Shown piece by piece: positions 20,725 through 31,318 of a DNA stretch of 64,000 nucleotides (position 1 is its first letter; the number at the start of each line of letters is the position of its first letter). The DNA comes from Bacteroidota bacterium (lineage in GTDB: Bacteria > Bacteroidota > Bacteroidia > Chitinophagales > Chitinophagaceae). The stretch spans positions 20,800 through 84,799 of the forward strand of contig JABDAZ010000004.1 of NCBI GenBank assembly GCA_013288945.1, written 5' to 3'. Made by a program: the position numbers and the translations under genes. Below the pieces are notes generated by a model that saw only the letters and a program-made list of their open reading frames with translations, made no database searches and was not told the origin of the DNA.

Positions 20725-22557
20725 CTACTCAAGGTTCCATTCCATTTGAAGCTTGTTCAAATTTTTATACAAACCTTCATCAAGATTAATAAGCTGCTGA
20801 TGTGTTCCGCTTTCTTTTACAATTCCTTTTTCCAAAACAATTATTTGATCGGCAGTTCTTATTGTTGATAAACGATGTGCAATTATAAATGATGTTCTGT
20901 TCTTCATTAAATTTTCCAGCGCTTCCTGCACCAACGATTCAGATGCAGAATCAAGTGCGCTTGTTGCTTCATCAAGTATTAATAAAACAGGATCTTTTAA
21001 AATTGCGCGTGCAATCGCGATGCGCTGCCTTTGCCCGCCAGATAATTTTATTCCGCGTTCACCAACAATCGTATCATAACCTTCGGGAAAACTATTAATA
21101 AATTCATGTGCGTGCGCTTGCTTTGCTGCAGATTCAATGTCAGCCTGCGTTGCGCCAGGTTTTCCATAGGCAATATTTTCGCGGATGGTTCCGCCAAATA
21201 ATAAAACATCTTGTGGCACCAGCGCCATTTGTTTTCTTAATTGTGATAAAGGAATTTGTGTTCCGTCTTTTCCATCGAATAATAATTTTCCATTTTGTGG
21301 TTCATAAAAACGCAATAATAAAGATGCGATGGTTGTTTTGCCTGCACCACTTGGCCCAACGATTGCAATGCGTTGCCCGGATTTTGCTTCAATGCTTACA
21401 TCTTTTAATACACTCAATTCCGGCCGCGAAGGATAACTGAATGCGATGTTTTGCAAACTTACATTTCCTTTCAATTTATATTTTTCTTCAACTGGTTCAT
21501 CGTTAATAACCACATCTTCAGGAATTGATACCAACAGTTCGCGCACACGTTGCGTTGCACCTAAAGTTTTTTGTAATTGGCTATATAAATCTGCGAAGCC
21601 AGCCATTGTTCCGCCTACAAATGCAGTGTATAAAACAAATGCAGTTAAACTACCGAAAGATAATTTTCCTGCCTGCATCATTCCTGTTCCATACCACACA
21701 ACTAATACGATTGCACCAAACGTACTGAACAATAAAAATGAAACAAACAAGCCGCGGTACTTTCCATTTTTTACTGCAAGCTTCACCACTTCCTGCAAAC
21801 TTTTTTTATAACGGCTTATCTCATACCATTCATTTGAAAATGCTTTTACGTTTGTAATTCCCTGCAAAGTTTCCTGCACAATAATGTTTGAATCTGCAAG
21901 CTGGTCCTGCGTTTGCTTGGCTGCTTTGCGAATGTATTTGCTGAACACAACTGCAATCACAACAATTATCGGAACAACTGCAAGCATTAATAAAGTTAAT
22001 TTTGGAGAAATATAAAAGATGAGGATGATGCCGATTATTAATGTAAGAAAGCCGCGCAAAATTTCTGCAAGCGTTGTACTTACTGCGTCCTGAATCTGCG
22101 ATAAATCAGCGCTGATGCGGCTTGACAACTCTCCTACTCTTCGTTGCGCAAAAAATTCCATCGGCATCGTTATCATTTTTTGATACACATCTTTGCGCAT
22201 ATCTGCCAATGCCATTTCACCAACGGAAGTAAAAAGATAGATGCGCATAAATGAAAAAATCATTTGCACGCCAAGTACAGACATCATTATTATTGCAATA
22301 TTTCCCGGAGTAAAATCAACCGGCGTTTTTATAATATTTGCATTCGCGCTGTCAATTAATTTTTTTAATAAATAAGGAAAAGACATCCCCGACAAAGCGG
22401 ACAATGCAATGAATAATAAACCGCTTGCAAACTGCCAGCGATAAGGTTTTACATACCGGAATATTAATAACGCCTGCTTTAAATTTTCCTTTGTAAATTT
22501 TGCTTTTGGCAAATCAGGTTTTGCAGTACCATTGCTGTTGTTGTTATTTCTCGCCAT
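20725..22557 (-). CDS. ABC transporter ATP-binding/permease (MsbA-like exporter)
   Basis: 610 aa; TM domain plus GPSGAGKTTIASLLLRFYEP, LSGGQRQRIAIARAIL, LLILDEATSALD. Confidence 0.9.
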   Translation of the reverse strand: MARNNNNSNGTAKPDLPKAKFTKENLKQALLIFRYVKPYRWQFASGLLFIALSALSGMSFPYLLKKLIDSANANIIKTPVDFTPGNIAIIMMSVLGVQMIFSFMRIYLFTSVGEMALADMRKDVYQKMITMPMEFFAQRRVGELSSRISADLSQIQDAVSTTLAEILRGFLTLIIGIILIFYISPKLTLLMLAVVPIIVVIAVVFSKYIRKAAKQTQDQLADSNIIVQETLQGITNVKAFSNEWYEISRYKKSLQEVVKLAVKNGKYRGLFVSFLLFSTFGAIVLVVWYGTGMMQAGKLSFGSLTAFVLYTAFVGGTMAGFADLYSQLQKTLGATQRVRELLVSIPEDVVINDEPVEEKYKLKGNVSLQNIAFSYPSRPELSVLKDVSIEAKSGQRIAIVGPSGAGKTTIASLLLRFYEPQNGKLLFDGKDGTQIPLSQLRKQMALVPQDVLLFGGTIRENIAYGKPGATQADIESAAKQAHAHEFINSFPEGYDTIVGERGIKLSGGQRQRIAIARAILKDPVLLILDEATSALDSASESLVQEALENLMKNRTSFIIAHRLSTIRTADQIIVLEKGIVKESGTHQQLINLDEGLYKNLNKLQMEWNLE

Positions 22558-22649
22558 TTATTTTTATTAATAAAATGCAGATTTTTTGCCGCATCATTTT
22601 ACATGCAGACGAACAAGAAGACAGAATATTTTACTTGACAATAATATTA

Positions 22650-23702
22650 TTAAACCTGCGCGCCGTAAGCACCATAATATGCTGCGCCAAGCAAAGCAGT
22701 TTTATCTTGTGTGATGATATGTAACGGCGCATTTTTTAATAAATCTTCCATGCGATCACAATCAAAATAGTTGGTGAGAAAAATTTCTTTTTGTAATAAC
22801 GGAGCAATCTTTGGCGGAATGCCGCCACCTAAAAATAGGCCGCCGGTTGCTTTCATTTTTAAAACAAGATTAGAAGATTCACGCGCGAGGTAACGAACAA
22901 AATGTTCCATTGCTTCCACGCAAATTTCATCTTTATTATCAACGGCGGCTTTGCTTATCACTGCCGAAGGATCATCTTTTGCAAGTTCTTCAGTTAACCA
23001 TTGCGGTTCTTTTTTATTTCTTAACGAACGGACAAATAAATAAATATCATGAATGCCCGGACCTGCAACTAATTTTTCCCAACTAACAATGCCATATTTT
23101 TTTTGTAAGAAATGAAAGATATCAATATCAAAATCTGTACGCGGAGAAAAATCGCAATGGCCACCTTCAGTTGGAAATGGAAAATAATTTTTTCCATCCC
23201 AATATAAACCAGCTTCGCCCAAACCCGTGCCTGGCGCAATTATCGCCATGTTTCCTTTTGTATCAGGATTGCCATTGTGCAAAGTAATAATGTCTTCTTT
23301 TTTTAACGCAGCCAAACCGTATGCAGTTACTTCCAAGTCATTTAATAATGAAACTTCTTGAGCGCCAATTGAGCTTTTAATTTCCGCCGCATCCATTTCT
23401 TCTTCCAGGTTTGTAATTTTTACTTTGCCATGAAACACAGGGCCGGCAACGCCTGCGCAAATACGATCAGGCGTTTCTAATTTATTTTCTTTCAAAAATT
23501 TTTGAATCACTTCTGTAAATGAATGATGTTCTGCTGACTGATATTTTGCTTCCTTAATCAACTCAACATTATTTTGCGTAGCATTATACAACGCCATATT
23601 TATTTTTGTTCCGCCAACATCACCTGCAAGAATTTTAATTCCTTTCTCTGGAACCTGCGACTGGCGCGGAAAAAACAATGGTATTTGCAATTCGTTGTTC
23701 AT
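22650..23702 (-). CDS. glk: Glucokinase (ROK-independent Glk family)
   Basis: 350 aa; LAGDVGGTKINMALYN, IIAPGTGLGEAGLYW, EGGHCDFSPR. Confidence 0.85.
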   Translation of the reverse strand: MNNELQIPLFFPRQSQVPEKGIKILAGDVGGTKINMALYNATQNNVELIKEAKYQSAEHHSFTEVIQKFLKENKLETPDRICAGVAGPVFHGKVKITNLEEEMDAAEIKSSIGAQEVSLLNDLEVTAYGLAALKKEDIITLHNGNPDTKGNMAIIAPGTGLGEAGLYWDGKNYFPFPTEGGHCDFSPRTDFDIDIFHFLQKKYGIVSWEKLVAGPGIHDIYLFVRSLRNKKEPQWLTEELAKDDPSAVISKAAVDNKDEICVEAMEHFVRYLARESSNLVLKMKATGGLFLGGGIPPKIAPLLQKEIFLTNYFDCDRMEDLLKNAPLHIITQDKTALLGAAYYGAYGAQV

Positions 23703-23755
23703 ATAAATAATTAAATAAAAACAAAATTAGTGAAAGCTTATTAAGCCATTTGTTA

Positions 23756-25276
23756 TTAAACAATGTTTGTTTGTAACTGAAGATTATTTAAAGTCGTAAA
23801 CTCATCTTTCAGTTTATCATACAAAGAAATAAATATGGAATAATATTTTTGATAAATTTTATGCTCATTAATATTTGGTTCGAAAGTTTTATTAATAAAA
23901 ATTATTTTTTTTTCTTCTTCCAAATTTTTTATTAATCCCGTAGCTAAAAAACCTATGAAAGCCGCGCCAATGGCGGAAGCATCAGCGCTGTTGGTTATAT
24001 ATACTTTTTTATTAAACATGTCTGCAATCATCTGCAACCAAAATTCAGATTGAATAAATCCGCCACTCACATAAATATTATTAATCGCACCAATTGTTTC
24101 TTCAAGCGAAGTGCCAACTTGTAGCAATGAAAAAGATATGCCTTCAACAACAGCGCGCGTGAAATGTTGTTGGGTATGTTTTGTATTAATACCAAAAAAA
24201 ACACCGCGTGCATCTTCATTCCAAATCGGCGCGCGTTCTCCTAATAAATAAGGAAGAAATAATAAACCTTCCGAACCTGCAGGAATTGTTTTTGCTTCAT
24301 CAATAATTTCAGAAAAATTTCTGTTGCAGTTTGAAGATTTATTAATAAAATTTTCGACAAACCATTGCAACACAACTGCGCCATTATTAACCGCGCCGCC
24401 GGAAACGTACCTATTTTCTGTAAGGATATAATTAAAAATGCGTTGCTTCACATCATGTTTTGGTTTTGCAGAGATCATCCGCAAAGCCGCGCTGGTACCG
24501 ATTGTTAACGATGCATCGCCTTCGCTAACGGCATTGCTTCCAAGGTTTGCAAGGCAGCCGTCGCTTGCGCCAATAATAAAAGGAATATTATTAGGTAGAT
24601 TTAATTGTGACTGAATTTTTTTATTAATACTCGTTTCAAAATATGTTGCTTGTTTTGGTTCTGATAAATAATTAGCATTAATATTTGCAAGTGCGAGCGA
24701 TTGATCAAACCAATTAAAATTATAAATATCAAACAAACCAGTTGCAGATGCGATTGAATAATCAATTTCATATTTATTAAAAAATTGAAACCAGATATAT
24801 TCTTTTATTCCAATAAATTTTTTTGTTTTTGAAAAAATCTGCGGTTCATTTTCTTTCAACCAAATTATTTTACACAACGGCGACATGGAATGAATGGGCG
24901 TTCCCGTATGTTCATAAATTTTATTTCCAACCGATGTATTTTTTATTCTTGCTGCAATATTTTTACTTCTTGTATCGGCCCATGTAATTGCATTTGTTAT
25001 TGGCAAATCATTTTTATCAACTGCAATCAAACTATGCATTGCACAACTGAAACTTATGCCAGACAAGCCTTCTGTTGATTTTGTTTTTTCTAAAATTTCT
25101 TTTAATGTATTAGTAACAGCTTGCAATAATGTTGCAGGATCGAGTTCGTGAAAACCTGTTTTTGTTATTAATGGAGAATAAGAAATATGTGCGCTTACAA
25201 TTACTTTTCCGGTTAATGAAAATGCAACTGCCTTTGTTCCAGATGTGCCAATATCAACTCCGATGATATATTTCAT
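23756..25276 (-). CDS. FGGY-family carbohydrate kinase (gluconokinase-like)
   Basis: 506 aa; YIIGVDIGTSGTKAVAF, IIGASDGCLANLGSNA, LPYLLGERAPIWNEDARG. Confidence 0.87.
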   Translation of the reverse strand: MKYIIGVDIGTSGTKAVAFSLTGKVIVSAHISYSPLITKTGFHELDPATLLQAVTNTLKEILEKTKSTEGLSGISFSCAMHSLIAVDKNDLPITNAITWADTRSKNIAARIKNTSVGNKIYEHTGTPIHSMSPLCKIIWLKENEPQIFSKTKKFIGIKEYIWFQFFNKYEIDYSIASATGLFDIYNFNWFDQSLALANINANYLSEPKQATYFETSINKKIQSQLNLPNNIPFIIGASDGCLANLGSNAVSEGDASLTIGTSAALRMISAKPKHDVKQRIFNYILTENRYVSGGAVNNGAVVLQWFVENFINKSSNCNRNFSEIIDEAKTIPAGSEGLLFLPYLLGERAPIWNEDARGVFFGINTKHTQQHFTRAVVEGISFSLLQVGTSLEETIGAINNIYVSGGFIQSEFWLQMIADMFNKKVYITNSADASAIGAAFIGFLATGLIKNLEEEKKIIFINKTFEPNINEHKIYQKYYSIFISLYDKLKDEFTTLNNLQLQTNIV

Positions 25277-25374
25277 TTGTGAAGATGCAGATGAAAAACT
25301 AAAGTAGTATTAATTTATGGAATGAAATATTTGCAGCAATAAATGAAACTTTGAAAATATTTTATTAATAATTA

Positions 25375-26502
25375 TTAAATAAAATCTTTCAGTTTTTCTA
25401 CAACCAAATCTACTTCTTTTTTTGTGTTGTGTTTACTAAAAGAAAAACGAACCGTTATTAAATTTGGATTATTAGTAATAGTGCGAATTACATGAGAACC
25501 TTGCTCAACGCCGCTTGTACAGGCACTTCCGCCAGATGCGCAAATATTATTAATATCGAGGTTAAACAAAATCATTTCAGATTTTTCTGACTTTGGAAAT
25601 GAAACACTCAGTACCGTATACAAACTTTTTCCAAGCGTATCGCCATTAAAAGATATGCCTTTTATATTTTTTTCGAGTTGTTCTTTCATGTACAGTTTAA
25701 GGCTCTTGATATATGCACTGTCTTTTTCATGATTTGCCGTGGCGAGTTCAAGGGCTTTTGCAAAGCCAGCAATGCCATACACATTTTCAGTTCCTGCGCG
25801 CATATTTCTTTCCTGCGAACCGCCGTGTATGTATGGATTTATTTTTACGTTTTCATTAATGTATAAAATGCCAACGCCTTTTGGCCCGTGAAATTTATGG
25901 CTCGCGCCTGTTATAAAATGCACCGGCGTATTTCTTAAATCAAATGGAAAGTGGCCAACAGTTTGCACGGTATCGGAATGAAAAATGGCGTTGTATTTTT
26001 TACATAAATTTCCAACGGCATTAATGTCGAGAATATTTCCGATTTCATTATTTGCGTGCATTAATGTTACCAAACATTTTTCTTCACTTTCAGAAACGAG
26101 TTTTTCCAAATCTTCCATATCAATATGTCCGTTTGGCAACACCTTTACGTGGCTTAATTTTATTTCATCTTTGCTATGTAAATAATCTGTGCAATGCAGC
26201 GTGGCGTGGTGCTCCAGCGGAGACGTGATGATATGTTTACAACCTAAATCTTTTATCGCCGCATTAATAGCTGTGTTAGAACTTTCGGTTCCGCCGGATG
26301 TAAAAAATATTTCTGCGGGATGCGCATTTAAAATTTTTGCAACAGATTTTCTCGCGGTTTCAATTGCCATGCGGCTTTCTCTTCCGTAAGAATATATTGA
26401 TGATGGATTCCCAAATTTTTCTGTGAGATAAGGCATCATTATTTCCAGCACTTCAGGATCGAGTGAAGTTGTTGCAGCATTATCGAAATAAATTCTTTGC
26501 AT
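25375..26502 (-). CDS. Cysteine desulfurase (NifS/IscS family)
   Basis: MQRIYFDNAATTSLDPEVLEIM, SHKFHGPKGVGILYI, ASGGSACTSG. Start set at MQRIYF rather than the track's MHFLQL. Confidence 0.9.
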   Translation of the reverse strand: MQRIYFDNAATTSLDPEVLEIMMPYLTEKFGNPSSIYSYGRESRMAIETARKSVAKILNAHPAEIFFTSGGTESSNTAINAAIKDLGCKHIITSPLEHHATLHCTDYLHSKDEIKLSHVKVLPNGHIDMEDLEKLVSESEEKCLVTLMHANNEIGNILDINAVGNLCKKYNAIFHSDTVQTVGHFPFDLRNTPVHFITGASHKFHGPKGVGILYINENVKINPYIHGGSQERNMRAGTENVYGIAGFAKALELATANHEKDSAYIKSLKLYMKEQLEKNIKGISFNGDTLGKSLYTVLSVSFPKSEKSEMILFNLDINNICASGGSACTSGVEQGSHVIRTITNNPNLITVRFSFSKHNTKKEVDLVVEKLKDFI

Positions 26503-26534
26503 AATAAGTTGTAAAAAATGCAAAGATATTAAAA

Positions 26535-26657
26535 AGTTGACGGTTGACAGATGACAGTTGACAGAAAAAAAATGGCTAATAGCAGGTAGCTATTAGCCGA
26601 TTATTTTCTATATTTTATTATCAAATTCCGTCAACAGTCATCTGTCCACCGTCAACT
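26535..26657. repeat. Inverted pair of 30-bp TTGACAG elements enclosing a 10-bp perfect hairpin
   Basis: Left arm 26535-26564; right arm 26628-26657 (27/30 to reverse complement of left); inner stem ggctaatagc-aggta-gctattagcc. Confidence 0.85.
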
Positions 26658-26673
26658 AAATTTAATTATAAGG

Positions 26674-28053
26674 CTAAATAAATTCCTTAATATCCTGCAT
26701 TAATCTTAATGCAATATTATTTGCTGTTGTGGCAAAATTGCTTTCTGCATAAATGCGTATAATTGGTTCTGTGTTGGATGTGCGGAGATGAACCCAATCG
26801 CTGTCGAATTCTATTTTCAAACCATCATCTGTATTTAATGGCTGGTTTTTATATTTCTTTTTTATTTTATCAAAAATTCCGTTCACGTCAATTCCGTTTT
26901 GTAATTCAATTTTATTTTTAGAAATAAAATAGTCAGGATATTTTGCGCGGAAAGATTTGATGCCATTTTTATGATATGACAATGCACTTAAAAAAAGCCC
27001 GATGCCGATTAATGCATCGCGTCCATAATGCAAATCCGGAACAATAATACCGCCATTTCCTTCGCCGCCAATTACGGCGTTTACTTCTTTCATTTTATTA
27101 ACCACATTCACTTCGCCAACTGCAGAAGGAAAATATTGGCCGCCGCGTTTTATCGTAATATCTTTCAAAGCTTTTGTGCTGCTCATGTTGCTCACCGTGT
27201 TGCCCGGTTTTTTGCTCAGCACATAATCTGCAACAGCAACCAAAGTATATTCTTCGCCAAACATACTTCCGTCTTCATTTACAAAACATAAACGATCAAC
27301 ATCCGGATCAACTGCAATTCCCAAACTTGCTTTTTGTTTTAAAACAGTTGAACTTAATCCCGCTAAATTTTCCGGCAATGGTTCAGGATTGTGCGCAAAT
27401 TTTCCATTTACTTCTTCATTCAAAACAATTACTTCTTCAACACCCAACGCTTTTAATAATGGCGGAATAAAAGTGGCGCCGGTTGAGTTTACGGCATCCA
27501 AAACTATTTTATAATTTTTCTGCCTTATCGATTCAACATCAACCAACGGATGATTGATAACAGCGTCAATATGTTTTTGTAAATAAGAATTATTAATAGA
27601 ATAAGTTCCCAATTTATCAACCGGAGAAAAAGTGAAATCTTCTTTTTTTGCTTTTTCTAAAATCGTTAATCCGTCATCTGCATTGATAAATTCTCCGAGA
27701 TGGTTTAATAATTTCAATGCATTCCATTCGCGCGGGTTGTGGCTTGCAGTAATAATAATTCCACCGGCAGCTTTTTCCCAAATTACCGCCAGCTCTACAG
27801 TTGGCGTGGTTGATAAACCAAGATCAACAACATCCAAACCCAAACCGTTTAACGTGCTTACAACAAGGTCGCAAACCATTTTGCCACTGATGCGTGCATC
27901 GCGGCCGATTATAATTTTTTTACCAATATTTTTTTCTTTAATCCAACTGCCGTATGCGGCAGCAAATTTTACAATGTCTAACGGAGAAAGATTTTCGCCC
28001 GGTTTTCCGCCAATTGTTCCCCTGATTCCTGAAATGCTCTTTATCAATGCCAC
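26674..28053 (-). CDS. glmM: Phosphoglucosamine mutase / phosphohexomutase
   Basis: 459 aa; SISGIRGTIGG, IIITASHNPREWNALKLL, DPDVDRLCFVNEDG, GEGNGGIIVP. Confidence 0.85.
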   Translation of the reverse strand: MALIKSISGIRGTIGGKPGENLSPLDIVKFAAAYGSWIKEKNIGKKIIIGRDARISGKMVCDLVVSTLNGLGLDVVDLGLSTTPTVELAVIWEKAAGGIIITASHNPREWNALKLLNHLGEFINADDGLTILEKAKKEDFTFSPVDKLGTYSINNSYLQKHIDAVINHPLVDVESIRQKNYKIVLDAVNSTGATFIPPLLKALGVEEVIVLNEEVNGKFAHNPEPLPENLAGLSSTVLKQKASLGIAVDPDVDRLCFVNEDGSMFGEEYTLVAVADYVLSKKPGNTVSNMSSTKALKDITIKRGGQYFPSAVGEVNVVNKMKEVNAVIGGEGNGGIIVPDLHYGRDALIGIGLFLSALSYHKNGIKSFRAKYPDYFISKNKIELQNGIDVNGIFDKIKKKYKNQPLNTDDGLKIEFDSDWVHLRTSNTEPIIRIYAESNFATTANNIALRLMQDIKEFI

Positions 28054-28286
28054 GTTATTGCTCCGGTTTTAGATTAACAAAAATAAGGGTTTTAAGAAAT
28101 GCGCAATGCATCCTTTCGGGTATTTCACAGGATTTGAATTTTTACTAATAAAGGATGGGGAAAATTAAATATTTTACAGAGCCTTCAGCGCACATTATAC
28201 AGCAAGTAAAATACCAAATAACAAAATATAGCTTGCAAAATATACACAAAGCGCAAAGTATTATCCCCAAATAAAAAATCGCCGCC

Positions 28287-28294
28287 TATTTTTG
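28287..28294 (+). promoter_or_regulatory. Bacteroidota -7 box TATTTTTG
   Basis: Matches TAnnTTTG, 16 nt upstream of ATG 28310. Confidence 0.4.
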
Positions 28295-28309
28295 CTGAAA
28301 TATTTTTTT

Positions 28310-29056
28310 ATGCAAACTCCGGGAAACTGGTTCCAGGAATGGTTTAACTCGCCTTATTATCACAAATTATATCTGGATCGCGATGATAAAGAAGCGGCAG
28401 AATTTATTGAGCGCTTAATAAATTATTTGCAACCGCCGCAAAATTCATTAATGATTGATATTGGCTGCGGGCGCGGGCGACACGCTAAAATACTTGCCAG
28501 CAAAGAGTTTGACGTAACGGGAATTGATATTGCCCCGGATAATATTGAATATGCGCTTGCTTCAGAAAATGATCATTTGCATTTTTACCAGCATGATATG
28601 CGCATGCCTTTCTGGATAAATTATTTTGATTACGCGTTTAATTTTTTTACCAGCTTCGGATATTTTAAAACTGAACGCGAACATAATAATGCCATTCGAT
28701 CTATTTCACAATCATTAAAACATAATGGAATTTTTGTGCTTGATTATTTGAACGTGCAATTTGCAGATAATCATTTGGTGAATGAATCCATTAAACAAAT
28801 TGAAGGCACCACTTTTCATCTTACTAAATGGTTTGATGAAAATAATTTTTATAAAAAAATAATTATTGAAGACGAAGGCTTGCCAAACAATTTGGAGTTT
28901 ACCGAAAAAGTTGCGCGGTTTACATTAACAGATTTTGAAAAAATGTTTGCAGACCAGGGTTTTAAAATCCTGGAAGTTTTTGGCGATTACCAGTTGAATA
29001 AATATGATGAAAAAAAATCGCCTAGGTTATTAATGGTCGCGAAGAAAGAAATGTGA
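28310..29056 (+). CDS. Class I SAM-dependent methyltransferase
   Basis: MIDIGCGRGRHAKILASKEFDVTGIDIAPDNIEYA. Start set at MQTPGNW. Confidence 0.88.
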   Translation: MQTPGNWFQEWFNSPYYHKLYLDRDDKEAAEFIERLINYLQPPQNSLMIDIGCGRGRHAKILASKEFDVTGIDIAPDNIEYALASENDHLHFYQHDMRMPFWINYFDYAFNFFTSFGYFKTEREHNNAIRSISQSLKHNGIFVLDYLNVQFADNHLVNESIKQIEGTTFHLTKWFDENNFYKKIIIEDEGLPNNLEFTEKVARFTLTDFEKMFADQGFKILEVFGDYQLNKYDEKKSPRLLMVAKKEM

Positions 29057-29118
29057 TTTTTGCAATTAAATTAGCCGCTGATTTATAGATCTATTAATTT
29101 AATCTGCGGCTGAAAAAT

Positions 29119-31170
29119 TTATTTCTCCTTCACCAAAACCAACTTCGGTTTTTCTTCTACATTAATAACCACATTTCCATTCACGATTTTTTTATTAATA
29201 ACATTTCCTGCTTCTTTATTATCTGCAAAACTGATTTCATCCGCGTCTGTGTGTGTTGTGTTTCCAACGTTTAATGAATAGTTGTCAACCTTTGTTCCAT
29301 CATGAGTTGGAGAATAAATAAAGTACGCAACGGAATCTGGCGACAATTGATTTCTGTATTTATAAATCCAAACATTATTTTTTTCACTGATGATTTTATC
29401 GGGCGCATAATTGGCAAGCCTGTTTTCAAAAGCACTTACATAAAACCACGAAGCATAAGGTTTAATCGTTCCATCAGGCATTTGCCGCACGAGGCCGCTG
29501 GTTAAATAAATGCCTGCATTATCTTCTGCTTCTGTATCGCGAAGCCAATATAAAATGTAAGAATCAAATCCTGAAAACGCAGTAGCATTCATACAACGTA
29601 AAATAAAAACACCCTGGCATTCTGCATTCGAAAGCCCGGGCAATAATGGTGCAGCTTGCGTGGAACCTTGAAATTTATCATATCCATTTTCGCCAAGAAT
29701 ACATGGCACGCCGGGTTGTATGCGATCAGTAACTTTTTTTACTTCCGACAAACGCCATCTTAACGAATCTTCTTCCGGCGTAATGCCATGTTTATTTCTA
29801 TTGCAATAATGGTGGTATTGCACACCGCCGCTCCATAAAAAATATTTATCTTTTCGCAATGTATTGCATAAAAATTTATACACACGGATTCTGTTTGTAT
29901 CTAAATCTATTAATCCTGCAGTCATTAATGTGCTTGTATTGTCGGCGTTTTTTATACCACATTTATTTCCAAGTGCATTTTCGTTGCCATCATAATCGGC
30001 GCTACTTTGCGCGTAATATTCTACCGGGTTACAATACTTATCTCCAATCCATGTAGCATCATATTCATTGCCATTTTCATACACACTTAATGTACCACGG
30101 CCAGATTTTTTTGGGCTGTGAGAAAGCGACATTAAATTCGTATCCACTTTGGTGTTGCCAAAAAAAGCAGCCATGTTCCACATCATGTTTGCATTGCGCG
30201 CGTAACTCATTGGGTCTTCACTATCCAAACCCAATTTTGTAACCGGCCGTCCTTTCATGCCATTATCGCCTTTGCTCATCCAAAATGGTAAGCCATTCAT
30301 TGCATACCAAACTTTGTGGCCATACATTTTTTCAGCATCTTCCGGCATAAAATAATAATCATTAATGCCATTATTCCAGTACCCAAAACGCAGCATGTTA
30401 TATTGAACATTCGGATATTCGTGCACATCGTCATGATCAAAATCTCCTGTAAAAGCATACAAGCGATTATAATAAAAAGGCTTCGTCCACTTTGCTTCAA
30501 TGCCATTAAAATCATTAGCGCCTAAAAATTCTTTCATCATTTTTTTTGTAAACGGCGCATCGCCATTAATGTGTTTTTGTGCAGGCGGAATAGCTGATGG
30601 AGAACATCCGTATAAAACCATTTCAGTAATTTTTGTTTTATTACTGCTGAAACGGATCATTACATATTGTGCACTATCATTAATCGCAAACTTGCGCCAG
30701 CCCTCACTTCCACGGCTTTCGTTAGAAATGAAAGCAGCTTTTAATTTCCAGTTTTGCATAGTGCCTGTATAAATCCAAACGCTGTCACCATTGCGCGAAC
30801 AATCATACACATACACTTCTGCAATTTTATAATTCACCAGCAAATCGGTAACAATCCTGTTGCCTTTATTTGCAGGAAAATACATTGCCGGTTGAATTTG
30901 CGGTTGCGGATCAGTAACAGGAATATAGCCTGATGAATTTTTATCTTCCATCTTTGGATCTACAAATGCATTTTCATCAAACAAATTAAAAGGCCTTCCA
31001 CCGCCGCCATTTTCGTAACCACTCAGGTCGAAAACATTTTCTTTATAAATAATAATTTTTTGCGGCACCGGGCACGTTGTATTACTCACCGTAACGATTT
31101 GCGGCTTTGTGTTTTTACAACACAAACAAATTATTATTATTAAAAAAAACAAAGGAATATATTTTAGCAT
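29119..31170 (-). CDS. Secreted lipoprotein, glycoside-hydrolase-like
   Basis: 683 aa; lipobox LIIIICLCCKNTKP; central TIM-barrel-like region with GENGYDKFQGS. Confidence 0.55.
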   Translation of the reverse strand: MLKYIPLFFLIIIICLCCKNTKPQIVTVSNTTCPVPQKIIIYKENVFDLSGYENGGGGRPFNLFDENAFVDPKMEDKNSSGYIPVTDPQPQIQPAMYFPANKGNRIVTDLLVNYKIAEVYVYDCSRNGDSVWIYTGTMQNWKLKAAFISNESRGSEGWRKFAINDSAQYVMIRFSSNKTKITEMVLYGCSPSAIPPAQKHINGDAPFTKKMMKEFLGANDFNGIEAKWTKPFYYNRLYAFTGDFDHDDVHEYPNVQYNMLRFGYWNNGINDYYFMPEDAEKMYGHKVWYAMNGLPFWMSKGDNGMKGRPVTKLGLDSEDPMSYARNANMMWNMAAFFGNTKVDTNLMSLSHSPKKSGRGTLSVYENGNEYDATWIGDKYCNPVEYYAQSSADYDGNENALGNKCGIKNADNTSTLMTAGLIDLDTNRIRVYKFLCNTLRKDKYFLWSGGVQYHHYCNRNKHGITPEEDSLRWRLSEVKKVTDRIQPGVPCILGENGYDKFQGSTQAAPLLPGLSNAECQGVFILRCMNATAFSGFDSYILYWLRDTEAEDNAGIYLTSGLVRQMPDGTIKPYASWFYVSAFENRLANYAPDKIISEKNNVWIYKYRNQLSPDSVAYFIYSPTHDGTKVDNYSLNVGNTTHTDADEISFADNKEAGNVINKKIVNGNVVINVEEKPKLVLVKEK

Positions 31171-31207
31171 AGCGTGAGGTTTGTAGTGAGTGGTGATTAG
31201 ATATTTC

Positions 31208-31306
31208 GTGAATGGTCAATGGTGAATGGTGAATATTATTAATGACAATTTAAAAACGAAATATTGAATCACATTTCATATTCATCATTCACAATTCGCC
31301 ATTCAC
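31208..31306. repeat. Inverted GGTGAATGG-family repeat
   Basis: gtgaatggtcaatggtgaatggtgaatatt (31208-31237); reverse complement of 31277-31306 matches about 25/30. Confidence 0.75.
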
Positions 31307-31318
31307 CAATTCACCAAC

